The notes: generated by a model from the sequence alone, not told the origin. A stretch of 64,000 nucleotides of DNA from Plazaster borealis (GCA_021014325.1 JAJGQC010000731.1:62001-126000); one strand, 5' to 3'; counted from the first letter of the stretch, positions 7,868-15,737 are shown. A program made the numbers and translations.

Positions 7868-8590
7868 ATGGATTGTGATGATTTGATCAACCAATTGTTG
7901 CAAGAGGTTCCCGATGAAAGCACCGATACCACCGTCTCGACGCTAAACAAAACTTTTGTAAACAAAAGTTTGAGCTGCACCTCGTCTACAAAAGATTTGC
8001 CAGCAAAAGATTACAAAAGTTTGGATCGTTTGCAAGAACAAAAACGGACCCGGCTGGCGGCAATTGTGGCTGGCGGCACAGCCCAAAAATACATAGGAAC
8101 CCGACTAACCCTTGCACAACTTGATGTGATGAGTGATGACGAGATTTCTAAGCACTATAGCCGCTATGAGGCACGACTAGGGGCCTCAATGACAAAAACT
8201 CTCGGGGCGTCTGCGCTGCAGATGTATGCACTAGCGGCTAGCACATTTCTACCAATTCCACCCGAAAACAAGCCTCAGCTCGTCATAGACCTCGAGGAGG
8301 ACCCCTTTGTCGGACATGCGCTGACGACAGCCTGCTGCGAGCTGTATTATCGCTATGGTATGTACTTAGCCCCGCTTACAGCAGCGATGACAACTGCTAA
8401 GCACTGTCAATTTAAAGACAAAACTTATACGAGTATAAGTAAAACTTTCGTACACGAAAGTTTAGATGACAGAAGAGATGGCAAAGCCATCAGAAACGAC
8501 ATCGACAGAAGCAGCACAAGCTCTGGAGATGAAAGCAGCGCAAGACCTAGAGACGACATCGACGCAGTTAAAAGTCAAGAGAGTGACTAA
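7868..8590 (+). CDS. Conserved small Polinton protein (about 240 residues)
   Basis: The start is chosen at the ATG at 7868 (MDCDDLINQLLQEVPDES) because the upstream extension to 7832 would begin at TTG and only translate a palindrome. The central region (RLAAIVAGGTAQKYIG, then TLGASALQMYALAASTFLP and ELYYRYGMYLAPLTAAMTT) is helical and alpha-rich. I recall similar proteins next to the ATPase in marine-invertebrate Polintons, with no assigned function. Palindromes are read in frame near both ends (KTFVNKSL at 7950-7971; TYTSIS and KTFVHESL at 8421-8463). Everything after about 8463 overlaps the next gene in another frame, so the true C-terminus may originally have been near 8415 and been extended by palindrome insertion. 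Confidence 0.68.
   Translation: MDCDDLINQLLQEVPDESTDTTVSTLNKTFVNKSLSCTSSTKDLPAKDYKSLDRLQEQKRTRLAAIVAGGTAQKYIGTRLTLAQLDVMSDDEISKHYSRYEARLGASMTKTLGASALQMYALAASTFLPIPPENKPQLVIDLEEDPFVGHALTTACCELYYRYGMYLAPLTAAMTTAKHCQFKDKTYTSISKTFVHESLDDRRDGKAIRNDIDRSSTSSGDESSARPRDDIDAVKSQESD
7950..8021. repeat. Palindrome (7950-7971) plus degenerate palindrome cluster to 8021
   Basis: 7950-7971 has arms AAACTTTTGT. 7986-8021 is a run of fragments (ACAAAAGAT, GCAAAAGATT, ACAAAAGTTT) that look like halves of three palindromes. All are within the coding frame of the 7868 gene. Confidence 0.7.
8421..8463. repeat. Two palindromes at the overlap of the 7868 and 8466 genes
   Basis: 8421-8440 is the ACTTATAC type and 8442-8463 the AAACTTTCGT type. 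They lie directly before the ATG at 8466, so they act as spacer DNA for one gene and as coding sequence for the other. Confidence 0.85.
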
Positions 8591-8963
8591 TAAAGATCCA
8601 CAAAAAGTTGAGGCTGGCCGCAAAGGTGCAGCAGCTAGAAAAGCAAAACAAGAAGCGCTGAAAGAGCAGCTGCGAAAGGCCAAACAGAGTCTCAAGTCTG
8701 AATATAATCTTAATCCTTCATCTTCAAAAGACCGCTACCATAAATGTGTAATCTCATCGCAATCAGAAACTAATCTTTTGCCTGCAAAAGATAATCTTTT
8801 GCAGGCAAAAGATTGTTTGCTCCTTGCAGGGGCTGTTATAGCTGTTGGAGCTGTGGTATATGCTAAGTTTTCGTATACGCCTGCAAAACAATTACCAAAT
8901 GTTTCTCAAAAATCAAAGACAAACATATTAGACAAACAAACTAATCCTCATTATATGCAATAA
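8466..8963 (+). CDS. Conserved basic protein with C-terminal membrane helix
   Basis: 165 residues from MTEEMAKPSETTSTEAAQ. It has a Thr/Ala-rich N-terminus, then a Lys/Arg/Ala helix (KVEAGRKGAAARKAKQEALK) likely to bind DNA or pack as a coiled coil. A single hydrophobic helix (LLLAGAVIAVGAVVYA) at about 8815-8865 is followed by a polar tail. Two palindromes (8772-8814) immediately before the helix are read in frame as NLLPAKDNLLQAKD. It overlaps the preceding gene by 125 bases. The basic GRKGAAARKAKQ block is one I associate with many Polintons; the role is unknown. Confidence 0.68.
   Translation: MTEEMAKPSETTSTEAAQALEMKAAQDLETTSTQLKVKRVTNKDPQKVEAGRKGAAARKAKQEALKEQLRKAKQSLKSEYNLNPSSSKDRYHKCVISSQSETNLLPAKDNLLQAKDCLLLAGAVIAVGAVVYAKFSYTPAKQLPNVSQKSKTNILDKQTNPHYMQ
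8772..8814. repeat. Two tandem palindromes, arm AATCTTTTGC, inside the 8466 gene
   Basis: 8772-8792 (centre CT) and 8793-8814 (centre AG) are back to back and in frame. The two centres are complementary, so one may be an inverted copy of the other. Confidence 0.88.
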
Positions 8964-8987
8964 TAATCTCCTTCTTGCATAACAAAA

Positions 8988-9227
8988 ATGACTACCCCCA
9001 GTACTGATGGTAAACAGCTTGCTAATTTGGTGTACCACTCCGCCGTAGTAAGTGGACTTGCCGTGGGATACGCTACTCTTGGTAAAAAAATCATAAAAGG
9101 TGTTACGCCAAAGTTAGACTTTGCGCCGTATGATGTTGGCACGGTCATACTAGATGTTGGCCTAGCTATGGCCACTAAAGACATGCTTGTCAAGCAGGGG
9201 ATACTCCCTGCAGACATATTAAAGTAA
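8988..9227 (+). CDS. Small conserved membrane protein, 79 residues
   Basis: It begins MTTPSTDGKQLANLVYHS and has two hydrophobic segments (AVVSGLAVGYATLGKK and VGTVILDVGLAMATKD), then KQGILPADI. It is 24 bases after the previous gene and on the same strand. I recall small proteins of this layout in the same neighbourhood of other marine Polintons. A membrane-associated virion component is a guess from topology. Confidence 0.6.
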   Translation: MTTPSTDGKQLANLVYHSAVVSGLAVGYATLGKKIIKGVTPKLDFAPYDVGTVILDVGLAMATKDMLVKQGILPADILK

Positions 9228-9241
9228 AGATGTATAAGTTT

Positions 9242-9322
9242 TCTCTTTTGAATACAAAAGATTATACAAATATAAGTTAAACTAATCTTTTGTCTACAAA
9301 AAACTTTTGTCTACAAAAGTTT
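9242..9322. repeat. Palindromes between the 8988 and 9330 genes
   Basis: A degenerate CTTTTG/CAAAAG copy is near 9244-9259, a half copy is at 9284-9300 and a complete one at 9301-9322 (arm AAACTTTTGT). The half-plus-full arrangement is the same as at 4281-4320, so the pair was copied as a unit. Confidence 0.8.
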
Positions 9323-9329
9323 AAGTTTG

Positions 9330-9776
9330 ATGGCTTCTATTGTAATGCTTGTTGGCGGAGCGGTCGTGAACGCACTTGCGTTCTCTGGGTCAAATTTTCT
9401 GTTCTCGATGATGCGTGATCCAGGTGCCGATGAAGAGCGAAAACGACATGACAAGGCTGTAGAACAACTTCAAGCTGCGCAGTCTGAATGGTCACGCAAG
9501 AGGGCCGAACGCCTAGACTGGATTAATGAAGAGCTTCGCCGCCAAGGACATGCCGTGCACACTTTCCGCAATGTTGATGAAGCTATTCGCCAGTACAATC
9601 TTATAAACTTTTCTACAGAAAAGTTTGGCAGTGATTCAATGGCCCCCACGCTAGAAGAACCAAAACCCAAACTCTCAGATTTCTACTTGCCGTCCCCAGA
9701 GCAACGTGATCGCGAAATTGCTTTCGTTATCATGGGGCTTGGAGTTACTTCCTTCGCAGCCTATAAACTTTCGTAG
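9330..9776 (+). CDS. Conserved membrane/coiled-coil protein, 148 residues
   Basis: The start is taken at the ATG at 9330. An N-terminal hydrophobic helix (MASIVMLVGGAVVNALAF) precedes a charged coiled coil (about residues 30-75, with ERKRHDKAVEQLQ and RAERLDWINEELR). A DFYLPSPEQ motif follows, then a C-terminal hydrophobic helix. The last residues KLS and the TAG stop are the left half of the palindrome at 9765-9786. Another palindrome (9605-9626) is read in frame as NFSTEKF. The protein is of a type I associate with many marine-invertebrate Polintons; function unknown, perhaps a virion membrane protein. Confidence 0.68.
   Translation: MASIVMLVGGAVVNALAFSGSNFLFSMMRDPGADEERKRHDKAVEQLQAAQSEWSRKRAERLDWINEELRRQGHAVHTFRNVDEAIRQYNLINFSTEKFGSDSMAPTLEEPKPKLSDFYLPSPEQRDREIAFVIMGLGVTSFAAYKLS
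9605..9626. repeat. Palindrome, arm AAACTTTTCT, in frame in the 9330 gene
   Basis: A perfect 10-bp-arm palindrome (centre AC) read NFSTEKF. It uses a different phase from the AAACTTTCGT copies. An almost identical one is at 11058-11079 outside genes. Confidence 0.88.
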
Positions 9777-9996
9777 ACGAAAGTTTGGATTGTTAAGTAA
9801 ACTAATCTTTTGCCTGCAAAAGATTACATATCTTTTGCTTGCACAGAAAAGTTTGATTAGGTTTAGTTTAGTTATTTTTTGCAATCACAAACTAATCTTT
9901 GCAGGCAAAAGATTTTTTTCTACAGATAATCTTTTGATTGTAAAAAAAACTTTTCTTCAGAAAAGTTTAGTTAGACTTTTGCAGGCGTAAACTTAT
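9765..9996. repeat. Palindrome cluster between the 9330 gene and the integrase
   Basis: This 220-base non-coding stretch is made almost entirely of palindromes: 9765-9786 (AAACTTTCGT), 9804-9825 (AATCTTTTGC), a hybrid at 9829-9853, 9894-9914 (AATCTTTGC), a half copy near 9925-9940 and 9947-9968 (AAACTTTTCT). It is the densest cluster in the element. Confidence 0.88.
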
Positions 9997-11026
9997 ATGG
10001 ATACTAAACTGTCTGCATTGTACTACAGCCCCCAAGGATACTGGAAGGGACTTGCGGCCATACAAAAACTAGCCGAGGCTGCAAAAGTCACTCACGATGT
10101 GAGTAAAGATTGGCTCAAGAGACAAGCTATATGGCAGATATATCTCCCAGCCCCTCGCCATGTGCCTCGCCCAAAATTTGATATTTCAGTGCCTAATGAA
10201 GTCCACCAAGCTGACCTATTGTTTCTTCCACACGATCGCCTGCCCAGGGGCCGAAAGATTTACAAATACGCCCTGACTGTGGTTGATGTTGCCAGCCGCT
10301 ACAAAGAAGCTGAACCACTGACTTCAAAGGAATCCACCGAGGTGGCTACTGCTTTGTCCCGCATTTACAAGCGGGGACCTTTAAAGTGGCCGAAGGTGCT
10401 GCAGGTTGACCCTGGGCGTGAGTTTATGGGCTCCGTATCCCAAACTCTGGAGAAACATGGTGTCAAAGTCCGACGGGGTGAAAAAGATTTGCATCGAGCG
10501 CAGGGCATCGTGGAAAGATTCAACCGAACTCTAGCAGAAAAGCTCTTTGGGCATCAGTATGCGGTAGAGCTGCGTCTCCCAGATGATGAGAGGTCAACTG
10601 AGTGGGTAGCACGACTTCCCGCCGTTGTCTTAGCTCTGAACACAGAGGTTACCAGATTGACGGAAAAAAAAGCCCTCAGAAGCCATCAAGGCAAAATCGG
10701 TAAAACAAAAGCCCTCTACCATTGCAGACAGCCCTGTTGGTCTCAACGAGCAAAAGCTCCCCTCGGGCGTGGGCGTTCGGTACCTTTACCAGCCAGGTGA
10801 GCTAGAAGGTGGGCGTCGTCGCGCAACTGACCCAGTATGGTCCCTCCGGGTGCACCGGCTTGGGCGTTCAGTCACTAAACCCGGAGAGCCTGTTCTTTAT
10901 TATCTTATGAAAGATCGTGGGGTACCAGCTCGTGGGTTTGTACGAGAAGAGCTACTTGTGGTGCCTCCCAACACCCAGGTGCCACCTGTTAAACTTTTGC
11001 TTAAACTTTCGTCTACGAAAGTTTAG
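9997..11026 (+). CDS. Polinton integrase (RVE/DDE family), one frameshift
   Basis: A retroviral-type integrase that inserts the element into host DNA. It starts at the ATG at 9997. The catalytic triad is D73 (HQADLLFL), D138 (LQVDPGREF) and E173 (GIVERFNRTL), with 34 residues between the second Asp and the Glu, as usual for this family. A 1-base frame change in the A-run at about 10662-10669 moves the C-terminal domain (GRRRATDPVWSLRVHRLG, then LYYLMKDRG and RGFVREELLVVP) into another frame, ending at 11026. The break could be a homopolymer sequencing error. The final codons and stop come from the palindrome at 11003-11024. The gene converges on the DNA polymerase. Confidence 0.9.
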
Positions 11027-11110
11027 GCGACAATCTCGTTGATAAACTAAACTAATCAAACTTTTCTACAGAAAAGTTTGCAAAAAGATAATCTTTGCAG
11101 GCAAAAGATT
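11003..11110. repeat. Three palindromes between convergent integrase and DNA polymerase genes
   Basis: 11003-11024 (AAACTTTCGT, contains the integrase stop), 11058-11079 (AAACTTTTCT) and 11090-11110 (AATCTTTGC). The polymerase ends at 11115, so the cluster fills the 88-base convergent gap. Confidence 0.88.
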
Positions 11111-11114
11111 AGTT

Positions 11115-14100
11115 TTATGCAGGCATAATATCTTTGTGCCCATAGGCTAGTGTGGTGACACCGTCTTCAGCTATCCACCTCTTTGTGTCCAAGGGGAGAG
11201 TGATACCTTGTTCAGACGCTGACCGTAAATTCTATGTCTCTCAGAACGCAGCACATCCATCCCGTGGCGGAAGGTCTTTTTGTGATAGAGCCTCTTTATA
11301 CTGCTCATGTCGAATTTGTTTCTTCACAACAGACTTTTTCACACCTTTGGCTTTTTGATGTTATTCCCGCCAGCCTCGAAGATAGAGTACATCTTAGGCC
11401 GCAGCCCCACATACTCGGCGATGGGGCGCCCGGCGCACTCGTCCTTCATCTTTCCCAATACCTTCTTGTTTACCGTGTTGTGGAGGTAGTGCTCTTTGGG
11501 GTAGTCAGATGTGTCGTAGAGGTTCTGGTCTTCGGCTATGTCTTTGTACACATCCTCGGTTTGGATATCAAGGAGGAGAGAGTCTGTGTCTGTGTAAAGG
11601 AGCTGACACCGATCACCATACCGAGCCTTTATCTGATTATAGTAGAAGTCGTACATAAGGTGCTTGAAAGGTCGAGTATGCTCATACCCACGTAGGCGGG
11701 CCGGTTGAGTACCAGGCGGCTCTTATGAACCTGGATCGCCGCGAGGTTGTCATCAAAGATGTTTGCCCGAGCAAAGGCCGGGCTGGCAATAAGTCTCCTT
11801 AGCTTATCTTCTTCATCACTGCGCACCAGCTTAACGTCGACCCGCTTGCGTAGGTTCTCCATTGTTTTCCCAAATACACTATTGTTCATGAGTTTGTAGA
11901 GGTTCTTTTCGAAGTCGCTGGTTGCCTCCTTCCGGTACTCCGTGTTCATCCGGATGTAGGGTTCCATCCAAGGGCTCTGCTCAAAGCGAAGAGCCCGGTG
12001 GATCTTCTTCAAGCGCATGCCGAGAGAGAGGTACAGCTGTAGGTTGCGATAGTGTAGCACATATCGTTCTTTATCACGGAGATTGGGTACCAGCTTTTCA
12101 ACATCTGTTGAAACTAATCTTTTGCCTGAAAACTTTTCTGTAGAAATAATCTTTTGCTTGCAAAAGATTAGGTTGTGCTGATACTCGGACATCCACTCTC
12201 TCTGAACGACCATGCGCTCTGGCGCTAACGGATAGGCGTTGTGTGCGTCGTGGAGCTCTACAGGGTACTCTAAGTCTACCTCCAAGATGTAGCCCTCTGG
12301 GCTGTCTGCCGGATGCTCCGTTAAAACTTTTGTAGACAACAGCTCCTCCACCCACTCAAAGCCGCCTGTAGGCAGCGACTGGCTCATTGCCCACCCATAT
12401 AGGTTGTTAGCATCCAGGTAAGAAATGTACCTGTTCGGCTCGGAGGGGTTAAAGCCCTTAACCAAAGGGTTGTTAGCTCTCGCAAAGCGCTTAGATACCA
12501 TGGAGATACCACCTCGCATCCCCTTCTCGATGAAAAGGTGCTGGTCATAGTCTGTGAGCAGTTTGAGTTCTACACCCGTCTTTTTGAGCAACGCGTCCCA
12601 AGAGAGGCCAGGACTGGTGTAGTAATGTGCGGGGTCCAAGCCGTACTGCCGCATGCAGGTCTTCCGGAAAGTCTCGAAGACATCTGCCAAAAGGAGCACA
12701 TCTGTGCGGTTGTAGAGGTCGTGGTAGTCTCCCATAGTGTGGCATCTAAAGGTCTCCCACACCTTTTGTGCATGAACGTAGTCGGCCTCGCTAATGTACT
12801 CGTCTTTCAGCTTGCTGTAGAAGGCTTCCTTCGGAGGAGACCTGGCTCTGCAAACCTTTCCCAAGAGTCCATGTACTCGTGCGGGTAGACGCCCTTGCGC
12901 AACAAAGATTGCGCCTTTCTTTACATGGCTCGTACTGGCCCGTTATTTGGAAAGCCTCGGGCAGGTTGGCTGCTACTAACTCGTCAAGAGAGGACGGCAA
13001 GAACTGGACGCTGTCGATAAATCGGAGCTGACCGAGGAGAAGCTAATGTATTTCTCGGTGTTGTTCGGGATGCAAGAAATCTTACCCTCTACCTTGGAAA
13101 TAGCCTGCATCAGGAGGTGAGAATCGTAGCCCGCAAATTGTGGAAGACCACAGGTATGGTTGTGGTTTTAGGGCTCAGGCGCAGCTTCAAGTTGCAAGCG
13201 TTGTGTGCAGCACCTCTGAATTTTCCAGTGATATGACAGTGGTCGCGGACAGTATCTCCCTCAAGTGGCTTCTCACACACGTGGCAGGTGGTGGCTGCCT
13301 TAAAGGCTCGCCGGTCATTAGCGGTCATCTTCATTGCTTTAGGGTTGGCTAGCACCTCCTTGATCTTTCGCTCCTCATACTGGATCGCTTTTAAGAAGTG
13401 CTCCGCCGTGTCGTGTCCACGGTATTCTACAGGTGTTTTTGTCCGTCCATCGCAGCGAACGACTACATAGCAATAGCCACAAGTCTCGTGGTGCTGCGTC
13501 TTCCGAGTGTTGCTCTTCGTGGGGTCCAGCTCGGGCCCCTCTACCTTTGTAGTTAGAGCCTCAAAGTCGGCGTAGATGATGAAAGGGGCGGGAAACTGCT
13601 TGTGGTGGTTTTGAAAGGTCAGCTTATTTTTCCCTCTTCTGGCATCTCTACCCTCACCGCCGTCTGACCGATCCCACAACATTCAGGCTTGTGAGCTTCT
13701 AGGAGGTCTTCTCTCGAGTACCCATGGAGACATCTCTCACAAAAGTGCGTACGCTCCCGGTGCTTGTTTTCTTGGTAGAGAAGACGGTTTAGGTTTTTGA
13801 CCCAGGTGTAGTGAAACTTGCCTGCCTTCTCGATCAGCAAGAGGTTAATCCTGGGCATGTCCATGGGCTTTTGCTTAGCCCGTGAACGATAACACCCTTA
13901 TCCCAGCCAAATATGTTGATAGCTAGGTTGTTTTGTTTTTCAACCTTCAGGATCTGAGAGTAGGGAGTAGGAGCCTCGATCCCCGTGAAGTCTAGGCCAT
14001 CATCAGTGGGATATTGGGAAGGCCTATCCGTGTGGGCTCTGGCGGGGAAGAGAGCAGACCGTAAGGACCATCTCAGGCAGTGATCATCATTGTTCTTCAC

Positions 14101-14659
14101 GTTGATGACCGCCTTCTTGCTTTTCACCGCTGCGGGTAGTGGAATGTATGAGCCGCCTCTCAAGGGCTGGTACCGAGCAATGTCAAGCCACAGCATCTCT
14201 ACGTGGTCAACCGTCCACCCCGAGCCTCTTTGAGTAAATTTTCAAGCGTCTCCTGGATGCGGGAAAGGCCCTGTCTAGTGCATCATTAATATCGTTAGCC
14301 TGCAAAACAGACTCTTGTTTGTGGCGGAGCACGGGATCAGTGTATTCCTCACTCCCATCAGGGTTGTCTTTTCGAAGTTGAAGCTTGAGAGCCAGCTGAA
14401 ACTTAATACCGTAAAAAGCTTTAAGCTCTTCCTCAAGTTTTTGGTAAATCTGAGAGCGCACGTCGTCCAGAAAGGCTCTGGGGTCTGCGCTAAGGAGATG
14501 CCCTTTGGGCACAACCATCTGCCAACCCCGCAGATATTTCCCGATCACCCGTGGGGACTGCCTAAAGACTAGCTCATCCGTCTCTTTATATTCAAACTGC
14601 TCTAGAATCTCATTTTGGTAGTCTTGTACCGTTCTAAACGTTTTTGAAGTACTCGTCAT
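11115..14659 (-). pseudogene. Protein-primed family-B DNA polymerase, multiply frameshifted
   Basis: The replicative polymerase of the element, about 1180 codons. Start is at 14659 (MTSTSKTFRTVQDYQ). Visible in order: a Cys-rich zinc-finger-like segment (CERCLHGY, about 13740-13690); exonuclease motif YADFEAL (about 13557-13580); a treble-clef/HNH-like block with two CxxC-type pairs (CHVCEKPL, DHCHITGKFRG) at about 13190-13290; motif TDVLLLADVF; polymerase motif A YLDANNLYGWAM (about 12385-12420); motif B KLMNNSVFGKTMEN (about 11858-11900); motif C YTDTDSLLL (about 11573-11600). Frame changes occur near 14210, 13860, 13630 (A-run), 13130, 13040, 12880-12940, 12840, 11670, 11350, 11240 and 11175. 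It is therefore non-functional as read. Palindromes (12115-12169) are inserted in frame between motifs A and B. Confidence 0.9.
12115..12169. repeat. Palindrome insertion inside the DNA polymerase gene
   Basis: A partial AATCTTTTGC copy, a degenerate AAACTTTTCT copy (12129-12146) and a perfect AATCTTTTGC copy (12148-12169) occur in a row. On the coding strand they read NLIFCKQKI, ISTEKFSGK and RLVST, without a stop, in the variable stretch between motifs A and B. A half copy lies at 12323-12337 as well. Confidence 0.85.
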
Positions 14660-14901
14660 TTATAGTATAAGCTACGACATATTTCTCTAATAGAGAGTCA
14701 TTAACACACAAAACCCAACAGTAGAGGGCATGAGGTTTGCTGGTGATAGCATAACCTACAACACACATATCTCTAATTGAAGTGTTCATTTTACAAAACT
14801 TAGGGAATTTCCCATGCACATTGCGCAATAAATTGGGGATTCCCCTAATGATAAAAAAACATTTAGACATAAATGTATACCTGAGATATTCAATCTGCGA
14901 A
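14660..14901. promoter_or_regulatory. Divergent region between DNA polymerase and Cys-rich gene
   Basis: 242 AT-rich bases separate the polymerase start (14659, leftward) and the Cys-rich gene start (14902, rightward). They are expected to hold promoters for both. The sequence could alternatively extend the Cys-rich gene upstream to 14782. No palindrome and no nameable motif are seen. Confidence 0.35.
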
Positions 14902-15189
14902 ATGAAAGGACACAATGTTTGTGCTTGGGTTAAAGTTGGTGAAGTTGATCTTTGTAATAGGAGCTGCTGCGGTAAATATTGTAAGTACCACTTAGTAAAG
15001 ATCTGTAAAGGCAGAAATATTTCAATACCCTGTAAATCCTGTGGTATTGGGGTTCAGAGTGAAATACAGCTATGCCGAGACTGTGGCCGAGATAAAATAA
15101 GACATAGGAACATATCTCAAGAAAAAAAAGCTAAACAACAGTTTTCGTTGGTGTTGTCACAGCTCTTAGCTCGTGTTCAACTTTCGTAG
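14902..15189 (+). CDS. Small cysteine-rich zinc-binding-type protein
   Basis: 95 residues from MKGHNVCAWVKVGEVD. Cysteines and histidines are spaced C-x11-C-x2/3-CC-x3-C-x2-H, followed by CKSCG and CRDCG pairs. This is compatible with two zinc knuckles or ribbons. A longer form could start at 14782, but the segment before 14902 has no similar Cys pattern. The final residues VQLS and the TAG stop come from a palindrome. It is divergent from the DNA polymerase and convergent with the zinc-finger gene. A regulatory or nucleic-acid-binding role is inferred only from the zinc-binding pattern. Confidence 0.6.
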   Translation: MKGHNVCAWVKVGEVDLCNRSCCGKYCKYHLVKICKGRNISIPCKSCGIGVQSEIQLCRDCGRDKIRHRNISQEKKAKQQFSLVLSQLLARVQLS

Positions 15190-15214
15190 ACGAAAACTTT
15201 GCCTGCAAAAGTTT
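15179..15214. repeat. Fused palindromes between convergent Cys-rich and zinc-finger genes
   Basis: 15179-15196 is an AACTTTCGT type that runs straight into 15194-15214 (arms AAACTTTGC/GCAAAAGTTT). It supplies the stop of the Cys-rich gene (15187-15189) and ends two bases before the stop of the zinc-finger gene. Confidence 0.85.
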
Positions 15215-15215
15215 G

Positions 15216-15416
15216 TTATATCACAATTTTTGTTCTGCGGTGTGCCAGGCAAATCTTCTTGTGCCTCCACAAGGAGGAGCTACAGCTCAGCTCCCCACCA
15301 CAATCCATACATATGTATTGCCGCGGTTCTTGTAAGCAAGGTGTCTTATGGTTCTCCAGGTGTCTCTTCAGGTTGTAGTACCTCTTAAAAAATTTGTGGC
15401 ACTTATCACACTCCAT
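15216..15416 (-). CDS. C2H2 zinc-finger protein at right end of Polinton
   Basis: 66 residues from MECDKCHKFFKRYYN at 15416. Finger 1 is a classical C-x2-C-x12-H-x3-H (CDKC, HLENH). Finger 2 (CMDCGGELSCSSSLWRHKK) is C-x2-C-x12-H followed by Cys instead of His. The open frame extends into the terminal inverted repeat, but that part is not expected to be coding, so the ATG at 15416, just inside the repeat, is chosen. It is likely a small DNA-binding regulator or terminus-binding protein; this is inference from the domain and position. Confidence 0.68.
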   Translation of the reverse strand: MECDKCHKFFKRYYNLKRHLENHKTPCLQEPRQYICMDCGGELSCSSSLWRHKKICLAHRRTKIVI

Positions 15417-15459
15417 CGTGTATACAGGTGCAGTGTATATGTCTAATTGTATATACAAA

Positions 15460-15732
15460 TGAGGCGTTAAGGTTGGGAGTTGCTGGCTGTGGGTCGAGCC
15501 CGCCAAGAGAGCGGGGCGAGCCCTATTAAAACCTAATTTTCGTATACGAAAATTTAGTAGAACCCCATGTGCTCTATTTGTATATATACCCCAACCCAAA
15601 AGTGGTCTAGAACCAGCAGCCCACCAAGAGAGCGGGGCGAGCCCTATCAAAAAAGCTGGGAGCAAACCCCATGTGCTCTATTTGTATATACCCCAAGCAA
15701 GGTGGTCCAGAACCCCCATTGTTCCTACTACT
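15460..15732 (-). repeat. Polinton right terminal inverted repeat
   Basis: Reverse complement of 369-641. It ends CCTACTACT at 15724-15732 and is followed by the GATGG duplication. It contains the mirror palindrome at 15535-15554 and the same internal doubling of the TAGGGCTCGCCCCGCTCTCT block. Confidence 0.92.
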
Positions 15733-15737
15733 GATGG
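15733..15737. repeat. Target-site duplication, right copy (GATGG)
   Basis: Matches 364-368 on the far side of the Polinton. Confidence 0.6.

Larger units (their letters stand above)
369..15732. mobile_element. Polinton/Maverick (adintovirus-like) element, about 15.4 kb
   Basis: A self-synthesising DNA transposon/endogenous virus-like element. It is bounded by inverted repeats (369-641 and 15460-15732) that begin AGTAGTAGGAAC, and by a GATGG duplication. It encodes the diagnostic set: RVE-type integrase (9997-11026), protein-primed DNA polymerase B (11115-14659), double-jelly-roll capsid protein (5689-6996) and FtsK/A32-like packaging ATPase (6968-7694), plus conserved small proteins. No adenovirus-type cysteine protease was recognised. 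Many genes carry frameshifts, so it is probably a dead or dying copy, although several lesions fall in A-runs and could be sequencing errors. It sits in an RPTOR intron. About thirty near-identical palindromes are confined to it. Confidence 0.93.

Noticed and set aside
547..15554. CRISPR array or bacterial REP-like contamination
   Set aside because: The palindromes are not regularly spaced, have no spacers and are in a eukaryotic Polinton inside a spliced host gene.
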